Source: Nyssa sinensis
Taxonomy: Eukaryota > Streptophyta > Magnoliopsida > Cornales > Nyssaceae
DNA: 64,000 bases
NCBI GenBank assembly: GCA_008638375.1
Contig: CM018037.1
Location: forward strand, 28,556,576-28,620,575
Direction of reading: 5' to 3'
Below, piece after piece: positions 36,157 to 47,010 of this stretch (position 1 is the stretch's first letter; each line of letters opens with the position of its first letter). The translations under genes were made by a program, and so were the position numbers. The notes under the pieces were generated by a model, which was not told the origin of the DNA, did no database searches, and worked only from the letters and a program-made list of their open reading frames with translations.

Positions 36157-36918
36157 ATGGAAGCTCCAAAGATTAGCTTGAAGCTTCTTGTTGATGCAAA
36201 AGCCCGCGAAGTCATTTTTGCCGCGAAGTCAATGAAGCTTACATGCAACCCAATCAAAACAATGACTTGCTTTTGAAGCCCAATGCACCAGATTCTGTGG
36301 CTAATGTTCCGCTCTTGTTGCCTGTCGATTGCGTGTCTTCAGCTGACAGAAAGTTCTACAACTGTTTAAACAATCACCGGTATGTGACAAGCAATCCTGG
36401 TGTTACTTGTCCTACGTGCAGGAGCAGAATGTCAATAGCAGTGACATATGTTGCTCCAGGTAATGCAACCACAACTTCAAATGTAGATGGGGTCATGTGA
36501 AGGGCTTAGTTACCTATTTGGTGACAGATGATTTGTTGGTGACAGAATTTGACACTCTTGAAGAGAAGGTGGTTGAGTTTGGCATAGATGAGGTAATGAA
36601 ATCCTCTCTCATTAGCATGTGCATATTCAGGTTTTTGATACTAGTTTATCTTTTGAGGACAGGTATTGTTGCAACAATAATATTATTTCATTATGACTTA
36701 GAAGTCACGTGTTCAAGTTGTTAAAATAGCCTTTCGACATGTGAGTGTAAGAGTGCATATATATATATATATCTAACTTTCTTTGGACTCACCCATGGCG
36801 GAACCTATAGTAGTCCATCCTTTATCATGTTAGGTGTGTAAATCATATCAAATGGATAAAGAATGCATCTTGGAATCATTTATCCAGAAATTCTTTGACT
36901 TTATTTTCTAGCATGTGA

Positions 36919-36964
<46 letters not shown>

Positions 36965-37242
36965 AACTGAAAGGGAAGCAATATCTCTTGTGGTTTTTTT
37001 TGTTGCTTCAAAAATATTTCTTTTAAATGGCATTGGAAGCATCCTAGAAAGCTCTTCTTTACTTTTGTCTATAAGATTGATTGGAAGTGCACGTAATGAA
37101 AAATCGTTTCTTCTTTGTAGGTTTTGAAATTGTTGAAGGCTTCTTTACAGTCAAAAGCAGGTCTCACTCGTGTCTTCCTCGGGGAGAAGGGGGTCAAGGA
37201 TACCAGGGCACAAAATCACATAAAGCTGATCCTGGGGTTTGA
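36157..37242 (+). pseudogene. DUF674 family pseudogene, copy B
   Basis: It starts MEAPKISLKLLVDAKAREVI as in copy A. About 140 bp encoding the rest of the N-terminal block (FAEAGKDF to SIENL) is then missing, and the frame shifts. Further lesions are a 2-bp loss near 36490 (before the conserved YVKGLVTY), a deletion of about 57 bp after 36541 and a single-base loss in exon 2. The CHCC set (YNCLNNH...TCPTC) is still readable at 36358-36420. Exon 2 begins at 37121 (gttttgaaattgttgaag). The intron carries a SINE-like insertion shared with copy D. It cannot make a normal protein. Confidence 0.88.
36650..36812 (+). mobile_element. SINE-like insertion in DUF674 copy B intron
   Basis: The string attgttgcaacaataat followed by gaagtcacgtgttcaagttg and ttaaaatagcctttcgaca resembles the B-box half of tobacco TS-type SINEs. 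It interrupts the intron between gatactagt and tagtccatcc, which are adjacent in copy A (ggatactagtccatcc). Copy D carries the same insertion at 60597-60762. Confidence 0.6.
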
Positions 37243-37628
37243 GAATTCTGGGTTTTTAGAAATTAGTTTGATAGGAAATATATTAATCTAGGTTTATATT
37301 TTGCTCTTTTTTCTACTTCTACATAGTTAAGTTGACATTAAATAGTTTAGTTGTTGCCAGTAAAATACTAGTTTCAAGGTTAAAATGACACTAGTGAATT
37401 TTGTGTTTGTTCATCTGTTTATTGTGCATCAATCTTAATCATGATAGATCTTGAGTGTGCAATTAAAAGTAGAAACCATTTGTTTCATCCCCTTACAGTA
37501 TATAGATTCAATCTGATGTAATATGATTGTTGTTTTATCATGCAATCTACAGGTATAGTTTCAAAGTGAAGTGATTACTCACATAATGTTTTAACTCTCA
37601 CTTTAATGCCAACTTCATAAGTTATCTT

Positions 37629-38037
37629 GAGTAAATTACACTGATCTCTCACAAAGTTTTAAAAAAACTCATTTTTAGTTAATTTTTTTTTCTTCAAAAT
37701 GACAAAATTGTCTATTTTATTTATTTATTTTTATATTTTTTCAATTTTGACCAATTTTTTCTTACTTTTTAATTTTTTTATTATTTTATTTAAAAATAAA
37801 TTTAAGATTTTTATCAATATTTATTTAGAATATGAAGCTAAATTGGTCAAAATTTATAAAATTGAAAGAAAAAAAACATGAAATGGGTAGTTATGTTATT
37901 TTGAAGAAAAAATTGGTTAGAGGAGAGTATTTATATATTGTTAGGTAAAAACATGGGAGGTCAGTGTAATTTCAGAAACATTTGGATAAATCAATATAAT
38001 TGTTAAAAAACTCAAGAAACGTTAATATAATTTACCC
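37629..38037. mobile_element. MITE with GGGTAAATTA-type inverted ends
   Basis: The left end is gagtaaattacactgatctc and the right end ttaatataatttaccc. The right side also holds a second inverted match, gggaggtcagtgtaattt. The interior is very AT-rich. This end type is common among plant Mutator-like MITEs. The target duplication is not clear. Confidence 0.7.
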
Positions 38038-38779
38038 TTTTATTTTTGACATTTATGACACTAAACATATAGTTACCATGACAATCACGTTCTTAACTTA
38101 AAGTTCTCAGTGACAAATTATGAAATGCAACTCTCTAAACAAATTTCTTCTCATGGGCATATTTTCTAAAAAATGTGGTAGTTTTTAGGTAATAGAATTA
38201 TTAATATTTATTATTGAATTAAGTTGGTTTATTAAAAATCATTAACTTATTAAATATTAGTTTTAAGATGATCAATTGTTAAGAGTGACTCTAACAGTGA
38301 GCTAAATGGAGAAACTAAAGGTTTGGCCGGCTAGCAAAAAAATAATACTCTAATGGTAATTTTTCACCCCTTTCAAAATTTGACTAAAGTCAAATACTCT
38401 ATCAAATATAGTTTTTGTTTTAACAAGCTATTATCCACATCAATGCTTTAGATTGTAAAATATCAATGGTTCAAATTTGCTGGTACTTTTTTTTCTTGTT
38501 TTCAATAGTTGAAATGAAGAACGACAATTCTGCTAAAAATTAACATTTCATCATTGTAAAATAAATGCCAAAAAAATAATTGTTTTGTACTATAACACTG
38601 CTAAAATTTAGAGTTCAGATTGCCTCAAGTTTGCATTGTGATGGGTTAGGATTGCAAGCTCTGGCCCATGGATGCCCCTCTTCGTGCGTGCCCACTCCCA
38701 CTCAAAGGCATGCCTATATGCAAACCATCTGCTATCAACTGATATTTGACATCAGGTAATGTTCACTAAAAGTAGACAT

Positions 38780-39060
38780 GGGAAAGTGACAATAATCGAA
38801 ATCCTAATGTCATTATTTTCTCTCTCCTTTTTTAACCCTGAGGAGCGAGCTGAGATGACGAAACAGATTTAAGTCTTGTGAGACTTCAGGTCCTATGTCG
38901 ATTCTTGGTGACGCCTTTTAAGGCCACCTCATTAGCTAACCGTCAGATCGCACACTGACTAGTGGTGGATCAATGGATTTACTCATTGAGGCACAAGTCA
39001 CCCGCAGGTTCCCACCGCTCCAAAAAAAAAAATTCTTTCCTTTTGAATGTCTTGTTAACA
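38780..39060. repeat. Repeat block shared with 61635-61935
   Basis: It begins gaaagtgacaataatcgaaa and runs through gagcgagctgagatgacgaa, tggtggatcaatggattta and cccaccgctcc plus an A11 run. The same block lies after copy D at 61635-61935. The A-run at its right end hints at an old retroposed sequence carried along in the duplication, but the family is not recognised. Confidence 0.65.
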
Positions 39061-39086
39061 CTTTCACAGTGCTATGGTAACGTTGA

Positions 39087-42005
39087 TGTAACATCCTAAC
39101 CCAATGAGGTGGATTAATTAAGGATAATGATGATTGTCATAGGATAATTTACTTCATAATCACATGCAATTCCACTTAAAACTAATAGTCTATGAATATG
39201 GAAACAAATATATAAACGAGAGCAATTAGTTATGAATTGGAGACAATTAATTTAAGAGTATGATTTAATGATAAATGTTGTAACTTGATGACAAATTACG
39301 ATTGATGTTAATCAAGGATTAACACATGCATAATTTTGGAAGATTAGTGCATGAAATACATTAAGGCAAGATTAGTAATACATGAATAAAGTTTGCTTAA
39401 TCAAGAAGCTTTAAAAAAATTATAAGAGACTTTTGTGAGATTTAAAATGCAAAGTTTGAAAATTTATAAAATATACTAAAATGCAATATGTTGCATATGT
39501 AAAACAAAAGGGAGGGAAAAGAGCCAAAATGCTCCCACCAAGTTTGGAACCTTGCACTTTGTGTAAACAAATGTTAAGTTTTCCAAAAAGAATACCAACT
39601 AGGTTGCAACACTTTTGTGTTGTAATACCCATTTAAAATGTATATAACCCTTAAAATACATATATGGGTTGTATCCAAAATTGGGTGTCATCACACAATT
39701 AGACCAAAGCCTCAACCAACCACAACACATGCAATGTCACCCCTTATATATATATACTATGTTGTGCATACGCGTGGGAGTCTTTTTGCTGAAACAACCA
39801 AAAATGTAGAGAGAGAAAGAGGAAATATAGAGAGAGAGAGGGAGAGGGAGAAAGAGAGAGCTAGAGTGAGAAAGCCATAGAGAGTGAAGAAGAAGGGTTG
39901 CGTGCTCCATACGAGGTCGTAGATGAACAAAGGAGGGACACTGAGGTTTTTTGGAATGCAAATGAGAGGTCAAAGGTGAGCATGAAGCTTCCATGGGAGG
40001 TAGGTTACATCTTCTTTCTCCTTAAGAAAATGCTTTAAACCCTAGTTTTTTATGAGTTTATGATGCATGCATGTAAGAAATATTGGAAATAAATGAAAAT
40101 AGTGAAGGAATGACGTGGTTTAAGCTAAAAGAAACCCTAAAACTCAATGCCCAAAAATGAGAGAAATTGGGTTTCTAACCCATGAGTAACAAGCTTCAAA
40201 CCAAGTACTTGGCTCGAAAGAGCATTAAAAATGGAGGAAACTGTAACTTAGATCACAAAAAATGGTCATCAGACCAGTGAGCAATCACGAGTTATAGTTG
40301 GGGAAAGAGAAATTGAAAATATGAGTTTGATCTTGGTTTACTTAGTTTTAGGAACGGGAAAAGGTCTCTGGGAGTTCCAGGAATACAATGGGGCAAAAAT
40401 GAAGCGAAAACAGTAAGTGAATCATCATGAAATAGGCTTGGAGTGTGCTTGTCGAAAAATCGAGTCTCGCTGGAGACCCACTGTAACAACCTATTTTGAC
40501 GACTAAACTTGAGTGAAACCAAGTCTCAACATTGGATATGAAATCCTCATAAAAAAAATGGTTCAAACCTTGTCGGAGTTGTCACTGAAAAAGGTCGCTG
40601 GAGATCGCCGTCGCCAGAAAAGGCGATCGGTGCTGGTAGGGCTCCTGTTGACCAAGTTAACTATTGACTCGGGTTGGTCAACATGTCAGGTCAGGTCGGG
40701 TCGGATATTGGGTCTGGGCTGACCTGTATAAAAACAGATCTATTTGACCCAGATTTGTATATCCATTTGACTTAGTATTCCATATGTTTGATTTCGCACT
40801 ATGATTGTTGATCTATTAGACTCAGATTCTTAGATTTATTTGACTCAAACTCTCACATCTATTTGACCTAGATTTGTATATCCATTTGACTCAGTATTCC
40901 ATATGTTTGATTTCGCACTATGATTGTTAATCTATTAGACTCAGATTCTTATATCTATTTGACTCAGACTTTCACATCTATATGACCTAGATTTGTATAT
41001 CCATTTGACTCAGCATTTAATGTTTTTGATTTCACACGATGATTGTTAATTTATTAGACTCAGATTCTTAGATCTATTTGACTTAGACTCTCAAATCTAT
41101 TTGACCCAGATTTGTATATCTATTTGACTCAGTATTTCATATGTTTGATTTCGTACTATGATTGTTGATCTATTAGACTCAGATTATTATATCTCTTTGA
41201 CCCAGACTCTTATATCTATTCGACTCAGATTTGTATATCCATTTGACCCAAGATTCTGTATGTTTGATACCACACAATTTGTTGACTTGGTGATTTTACC
41301 TTTGGATGATAAATACGCCAATGAGGCTTATCCTTGTATTCAATTTGAATCCTTTGATTTGGGCAGCTAAATGATATATGTTGATAAATTTGTTCGTATT
41401 GACTTGCTTAGTCATTGTTACCGCATTTGTGAACTCCTTATGAAACTGTGTTTCTCTAGCCTGATGGCCGATCCCTTTAAACTTGAAATCCTGTGATTAC
41501 TCTCTTATTATACACCTTTGTTTAACCCATTACAAGGTAAGGGATTTACTTATTGAGCTAAGTTAGCTTACCCTAGAATTATAATTTTTTTTTTCAGGTA
41601 ACACAAATTAGAAGGAAAGGCAGTGATGGTGACTAATGGAGCTAGTGGTGTGCTTGTGGGAAACTCGGACGATATATAACTCTGAGTCATAATTTGAATA
41701 CATATCCTATAAGATTGATTTTAATGTTAAATATTGTGACATAGTGACACTAGAAATGATTTTAAACTTGAATGATGATTAATGATGATGAAAATTATAC
41801 TTGGAGATAATCTTATTGATGATTGTTAAAGTTGATTTGGATATCAAATGAGTTGCATGTGTGTGGCTTCTGCACTTGACAAATAAAAGATAAAAAAATT
41901 TTATTATTATTTTGTACAATTCATTTGATTTTGTACGTCCTGCCTGAGTGACAGTGTCGATCACAGACCCCTAATCCGCATAGGGTGGGTTTCAAGATTG
42001 TGACA
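39087..42005. mobile_element. Probable 2.9-kb solo LTR with 5-bp target duplication
   Basis: It starts TGTAACATCCTAACCC and ends TTCAAGATTGTGACA, satisfying TG...CA with short inverted ends (TGTAACA/TGTCACA). The flanks gttga at 39082-39086 and 42006-42010 are identical. The paralogous D-E block has the unbroken empty site (aacgttgatgtttaccatta at 61941). No gag or pol is present. It holds GA-rich tracts, a 119-bp tandem repeat (40746-41265), and open frames that match nothing I know. A long-LTR Ty3/gypsy origin is likely but not proven. Confidence 0.8.
40746..41265. repeat. 119-bp tandem repeat, about 4.4 copies, inside the solo LTR
   Basis: The anchor gatttgtatatccatttgac recurs at 40752, 40871, 40990, 41109 and 41228, a period of exactly 119 bp. 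Each unit contains shorter subrepeats of the form atctatttgactcagattct, so the array probably grew from a 20-odd-bp motif. Confidence 0.93.
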
Positions 42006-42009
42006 GTTG

Positions 42010-42703
42010 ATGTTTATCATTATTTAACAGTTTTTTAATAATAATATTATTATTGTATTTAGAGTGAGAAGCCTCGCAAAGTATGCCACCCTTATAATAT
42101 ACATTGTGTTTCCAAAAGATAGGGACTAGGGTACCACATATATGTCTATAAATCTAATGTGTGTGTGTACGTGTGTGTGTGTATATATATATATTTTATA
42201 AAATTAACAAGATTTGTTAAAGTAACATAACATATTTAGTTATATTTTCTAGAGAAAATGAATGTATATATACTTTATGCATTGTAATATAACATAATAT
42301 TATATGATAATTAGTTTGATATTAGAATTTCATTACAAATTTATAACATGTAACATGTTGAGACTTCTTGGTGAAATATGCTTAATTGTGTTTTCAGGTT
42401 AAGCGTGGAGCCCAAATTAGATTCCTTGCTTTATGCAACCTCATTTATTTTTCTCGTTCGTCTTTATAGCAGAGTTAACCTTATTTGCAGGAAAGAACAA
42501 AGGAAAAGAGTTGAGAGAGAAGAAGAAGGGGTGGCTCAAATAAAAGAAAAGGGATTCACTAATCAAGTGAAAGGGGTCATGTATGAAAATCTTCTCTGTC
42601 TTTATCTCTGTGTTTTTTTTTTACTTTGGTCTTCTATTTATACATTTTCTTAACCCATATAATCAAGTGAAAGGGATACAATTTTGTCTTTATCTCTATG
42701 CAT

Positions 42704-42734
<31 letters not shown>

Positions 42735-43398
42735 GGGAAAGAGAGATACTACTCTGTGCATATGTGTATGTATATATGTGAGTGTGTATGAAATTTCATA
42801 GCCTTACACCACAGAACAAAGGAATAGGATTGCCTAGCCGAACCCAAATAATTGGAAAAATTCTTAAATGATTTATCTATATATGTATCATACATATATA
42901 CACTCTTTAGTATTGGTCTATTTTTTTCATTTTCCTCACTTGTTGGATTTGTATTAGAGCAATAATAAAGTCTAAATTCATTTGCTATAGAATTTAAATT
43001 TTGTTAAATTTAAACATTTTGTGATTGAATATCTTCGATTTAAATTTTGTGGTACAAAGCTCCAATTTTATGCACAAAATGCAGCCTAATTCTCTTAATA
43101 GCTGGAAATGATAGAACTTGGCTCCTTTTGATGGAAAGTTTAAATTTAAAACTTTTCCTGCAAATGTAGATTTTCAAGTTTAAGAATATTAGTTCACAAA
43201 CATATCACAAGAGAAATAACATTTGCAGTTAAACATCCATTGGATTAAATGAAAATTTTTAATTTTTTGAAAAGTTTTCCAATAATTATCTTTCATTAAC
43301 AGTTATTGGAATTCCAATGTCCTTGATATGTAAATTTAATACAAACTATTATAAAGGAAGTATTATCTTTACAGACTATATTCTTTTCAGTTGTTGCC
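42010..43398 (+). promoter_or_regulatory. Upstream region of DUF674 copy C, duplicated before copy E
   Basis: Collinear with 61950-63430 over its whole length, including ttccaaaagatagggactag, cccaaattagattccttgct and tagctggaaatgatagaac. It contains (GT)n, (TA)n and (CA)n runs (42155-42195, 42702-42735). The minus-strand open frame reaching into it from copy C is a shadow. Confidence 0.7.
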
Positions 43399-45260
43399 AT
43401 GGCAGCTCCAAAGATTAGTTTGAAGCTTCTTTTTGATACAAAAACCCACAAAGTCATCTTTGCTGAAGCTGGAAAAGACTTTGTAGATTTTCTTTTCCAT
43501 TTGCTTTCTCTGCCAGTTGGAACCATTTGGAGGCTCCTCACTGATCAAACCTTAGTTGGCTGCATTGGAAACCTGTTCCAAAGTATTGAAAAGTTGAATG
43601 AAACTTATTTGCAACCCAACCAAAACAAGGAGTTTCTTTTGAATCCCACTGCCCCAGATTCCGTGGCTTCTGTTCTGCACTTATTGCCCACCAATACGGT
43701 GTCCCCAGCAGTCAATAAGTTGTATAACTGCGCAAATAATCACCGGTATGTGACAAGCGATTTAGGTGTTACTTGTCCTGCTTGCAAGGTCTTAATGTCA
43801 GCAACGGTGGCATATGTTGCTCCAGTTAATGTAAACCCAAGTTCGTCCAGTGAAGGGGGTTATGTGAAAGGCTTAATTACTTACTTGGTGACAGATGATT
43901 TGTTAGTGAAGCCAATTTCTATGACAACTGGCATTTCCATATTAAAAAACTGCAATGTTTTAGGGTTTGACACTCTTGAAGAGAAGATGGTTGAGTTTGG
44001 CATAGATGAGGTAATGAAATATTCTCTCTTATTAGCATTTTCATATTTAGGTTTTTGATAGAAACTTTGCTTCCAAACTAGATAGTAGTTCATACTTTAT
44101 CATAAGGCTACGTACATCTAATATTTTTAGATCCCGCATTGACAGGATCCTTTTACACTGGGTTTGCCCCTACATATTTAGGTTTTTGATAGATACTTTA
44201 ATTCTAAACTGGATAGTAATCTATATTTTCATGTAGGGTGTTTAATTTTGATACTTGCACCTACATTTTCTAAAGAGAAATTCCAAAGATCCCACAGTTT
44301 TTATCCCACTTTGATCCCACCCTCTCATATTAGTGGGACCTACCTTATTAAATGAACAATATTTCTCTGACTCATGTGAGAAAGTGGGATCAAAGTAGGA
44401 TAAAAATGGTGGGATCCGTAGCATTGCTCTTTTTTGAATATCAGTACTAGGGCATGAAATCAATGATGATTGATCTAATATGGTATTAGAGCTTTGATTC
44501 TAAGAAGCATTGTGTTCAAGCCTCTCTCTCTCTCCCTCGTTCATTCGGTGTAATGATTGCACTCACTCTCCTTATTAAGTCAGGATTCGCATCCTGTTCC
44601 TCCTTCATTGTGCCCATATATCCTCATTTCTCCATATATTTTATACATTTCACTTGCAATACGGAGTTTTCGTGAAAGAGCTAGATGTGTTAAATTGCTT
44701 GATATGTATTATTGATCCATTCTATAACACCTTAAATTCTCATGGGGCTATACTGGCACCAGAACACAAATTCACATCAAATGGATAAAGAATGCATCGT
44801 GGAATCATTTATTCAAGAATTCTCTGAATTTTGTCTAACATGTAAAGAATATTAGAAGAATTGAAAGTGAAACAATAACTCTCAGAAGTTCTTTTGTTGC
44901 TTCAAAAATATTTATGCTAAGAATTTGTCATTAGTTGCTTTGAAATGCCATTGGAAGCATCCAAAACAACTGATCTCCCAATGGAATTTAAAGTTCACTA
45001 TTATATAGATATGACATAGAAAGTATAGAATATTGTAATTCTTTGTCTATAGATTGATTGGAATTGCAATGCACTTAATGAAAATTCTTTCTTCTCAATC
45101 ACTTGAGCTTTTATTCCCATGGTGATTATTCTTTCTTCTTTTCTCCTTTTTGTAGGTTCCAAAATTGTTGAAGGCTTCTTTACAATCAAAAGCAACTCTC
45201 ACTTATGTCTTCCTTGGGGAACAGGTGATCAAGGAGAGTCAGGAGACCAATGCAACCTAA
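43399..45260 (+). CDS. DUF674 family protein, copy C (two exons)
   Basis: Exons 43399-44010 (204 codons) and 45156-45260 join in phase 0 (gag/gtaatg, ttgtag/gttcca) for 238 residues. It starts MAAPKISLKLLFDTKTHKVI and keeps the family block FAEAGKDFVDFLFHLLSLPV, the potential metal set YNCANNH...TCPAC, and YVKGLITYLVTDD. The C-terminus (VPKLLKASLQSKATLTYVFL) differs from copy A after GEQ and ends TNAT. Exon 1 has exactly the same length as in A and D. The frame is open, so it may be functional; function of the family is unknown. The intron holds a SINE 3' piece, a local duplication and a fold-back MITE. Confidence 0.87.
44101..44178 (+). mobile_element. SINE 3'-end fragment in DUF674 copy C intron
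   Basis: aaggctacgtacatctaata followed by agatcccgcattgacaggat and cactgggtttgcccct matches the pattern of the 3' half of tobacco TS-type SINEs (aaggctgcgtac...gaccccgc...gcaccgggctgcc). It is flanked by a duplicated intron piece, tttaggtttttgatagaaac at 44045 and a near copy at 44179. Confidence 0.6.
44275..44429. mobile_element. Fold-back MITE in DUF674 copy C intron
   Basis: The left arm (aaagatcccacagtttttat, cccactttgatcccaccctc) is nearly the reverse complement of the right arm (gagaaagtgggatcaaagta, ggataaaaatggtgggatcc). Arms are about 60 bp around a loop of about 40 bp. No coding capacity; frames through it are artefacts. Confidence 0.88.
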
Positions 45261-45783
45261 TAACATGAAGTTGATGTACAATTGTGACAATTCTGACTTT
45301 CAGGAACAAGTTTTAAAAAGACTTAGAGAAATTGTGTTTGTATTGATATAGAGAATCGTTTATATACACATTATAAAGACTGTATATAAGCATTTACATT
45401 AAATAAAAAAAAATTCTAACCTATAATCAAGGGATTGCCTAAGAAGTTTGATAGGTTTATATGTTGCTCCTAAGAATCAAGACACATTATTTCTCAAAAA
45501 TGGCATATTGTGATTAAAAAGCTTAGTATTTTCCCTCTCTAACTGCAATATAATTCACAACATAACATTTGCATTTAGACACTAGATATTTCATTATCAT
45601 TCACCAAAGGTCTACACAAAAAAGCATTCAAAATTACTAAACTAAGATCAAGAGCACAAAAAAATGATATATATATATATATAAGCAAGTTTTCTAAACC
45701 CTACCCAAAAATCTAGACACATCCTTCTACAACATCTCACAATTACATTTCAGGTACAAGAAGTAGGAATAAGACTATGGTCT

Positions 45784-45897
45784 TTATTCATCCTCTTGTT
45801 GAGGAAGACGCTTGTTAGCACCGTCTTGGACTACAAAGATTCCTTCAGCAATTTCAAGGCCTAACAAGAAACTAGAAACAATATAAAGAACACCCAT
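45784..45897 (-). other. Possible small ORF or terminal exon, 37 residues
   Basis: On the minus strand the ATG at 45897 opens a frame to a TAA at 45784-45786. It begins MGVLYIVSSFLLGLEIAEGI, a hydrophobic segment, and ends in a polar acidic tail (LPQQEDE). The composition is more protein-like than the surrounding AT-rich DNA. I do not recognise it. It could be the last exon of an unidentified gene, a fragment, or chance. Confidence 0.25.
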
Positions 45898-45917
45898 ACT
45901 CAAGTCAGATGCAGAGT

Positions 45918-46037
45918 GGTATGGTCAGTTGCGAGTGACGGAAACTCATGATTTGATTGACGCGTGTAATGCATGCCAATCAGATCATGCAGTCACTCGC
46001 GATCGATCGTAACACGCGACTGACCGTAACATTTCTC
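45918..46037. repeat. GC-rich fold-back repeat of about 120 bp
   Basis: The left arm (ggtatggtcagttgcgagtg) pairs with the right arm (cgcgactgaccgtaac), and a second inner pair (actcatgatttgattg / caatcagatcatgcagtc) lies within. CG dinucleotides are unusually frequent for this region. Probably a MITE; no target duplication was identified. Confidence 0.65.
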
Positions 46038-46383
46038 TTTTGTGTACAAGTGTAGATCTAGTATAGAGAATGACAGTTGAGCCCTTAAACATACACTAAT
46101 GCTTGAAACTAGATATTAGAAATTCTTCCACAGTTTATTAGAGCAAAATATATACATATATATATATATGTGTGTGTGTGTGTACTTTTTTTTGTTGGGT
46201 AGTACTAGGTGTTCTCAATTTAACCTATTAGGGTTCTATATATTTATACACATGCATGTATATATTTACATACAAATGCATACTTCAGTGAGATCCTACT
46301 TCAGTTATGTAAGTGTCCATCACACGCAAAGCATTAAGTTCGATTACCTTCCTAATATTTTTGTACAAGAAAAAAAAACATAC

Positions 46384-47010
46384 CTCAGCCATCCCTAAAT
46401 AGACCACCCTTTCCTCAAGAGCATCCAATTCCTTGACATTAAACTTATTCAGTAGAGTAATACTAGAAATGATAGACGTAAGCATCACCACCAAGTCGTC
46501 CATCACCATATATGTGACCACCCCCTTGACAAAACCTCATCTGCCATTCGACCCCTTTTTTTATGGTTGCCGGACTGACAAACTGCACCTCAGTATTCAT
46601 ATAATTCTGACAACTCGGACAAACCACACCAGGACTGTTAGTCATACCAAGGTGATCATAATAACTCAAACACCTATAAAACCTTTTTATTGATGTTGCA
46701 TCATTAAGCGACAACAAAGAGACATTAGCAGTACAGATTGGTGACTTGGGTTCCAAGAAAACATCCTTGTTTTGATTTGGCTGTAGATATGTTTCGTTCA
46801 AATTTTTGATCCTTTCGTAGAGGTTTGCCAAGCAACCCACCATCTCTTTCTTTATAAGTAGCCTGATAACAGTACCCATAGACTAAGAAAGAATGTTGAA
46901 GAGGAAATCAACGAAGTCTTTTCCTGCTTTTGCAAAAAGAACCTTGTGGGCTTTTTGTCTATGAGAACCGTGTTGCTGTGAAGAATATCAATTAGTTTAA
47001 TTTGGAGTTG
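46384..47010 (-). pseudogene. DUF674 family pseudogene, copy F (inverted)
   Basis: Read on the minus strand it gives AHKVLFAKAGKDFVDFLFNI in one frame, then a stop (TAG at about 46879) and MGTVIRLLIKKEMVGCLANL, NLNETYLQPNQNKDVFLEP, CPSCQNYMN, and after a frameshift near 46520 MVTYMVMDDLVV and ITLLNKFNVKELDALEE. The exon ends at a donor-like site (gag/gtatg, 46384/46383). No second exon was recognised downstream on that strand. The sequence is clearly more diverged from copies A-E than they are from one another, so it is an older family branch. The first-block frame also needs a shift near 46960. Confidence 0.82.

Noticed and set aside
44242..44463. 73-residue minus-strand frame
   Set aside because: Lies across the fold-back MITE in an intron; no homology.
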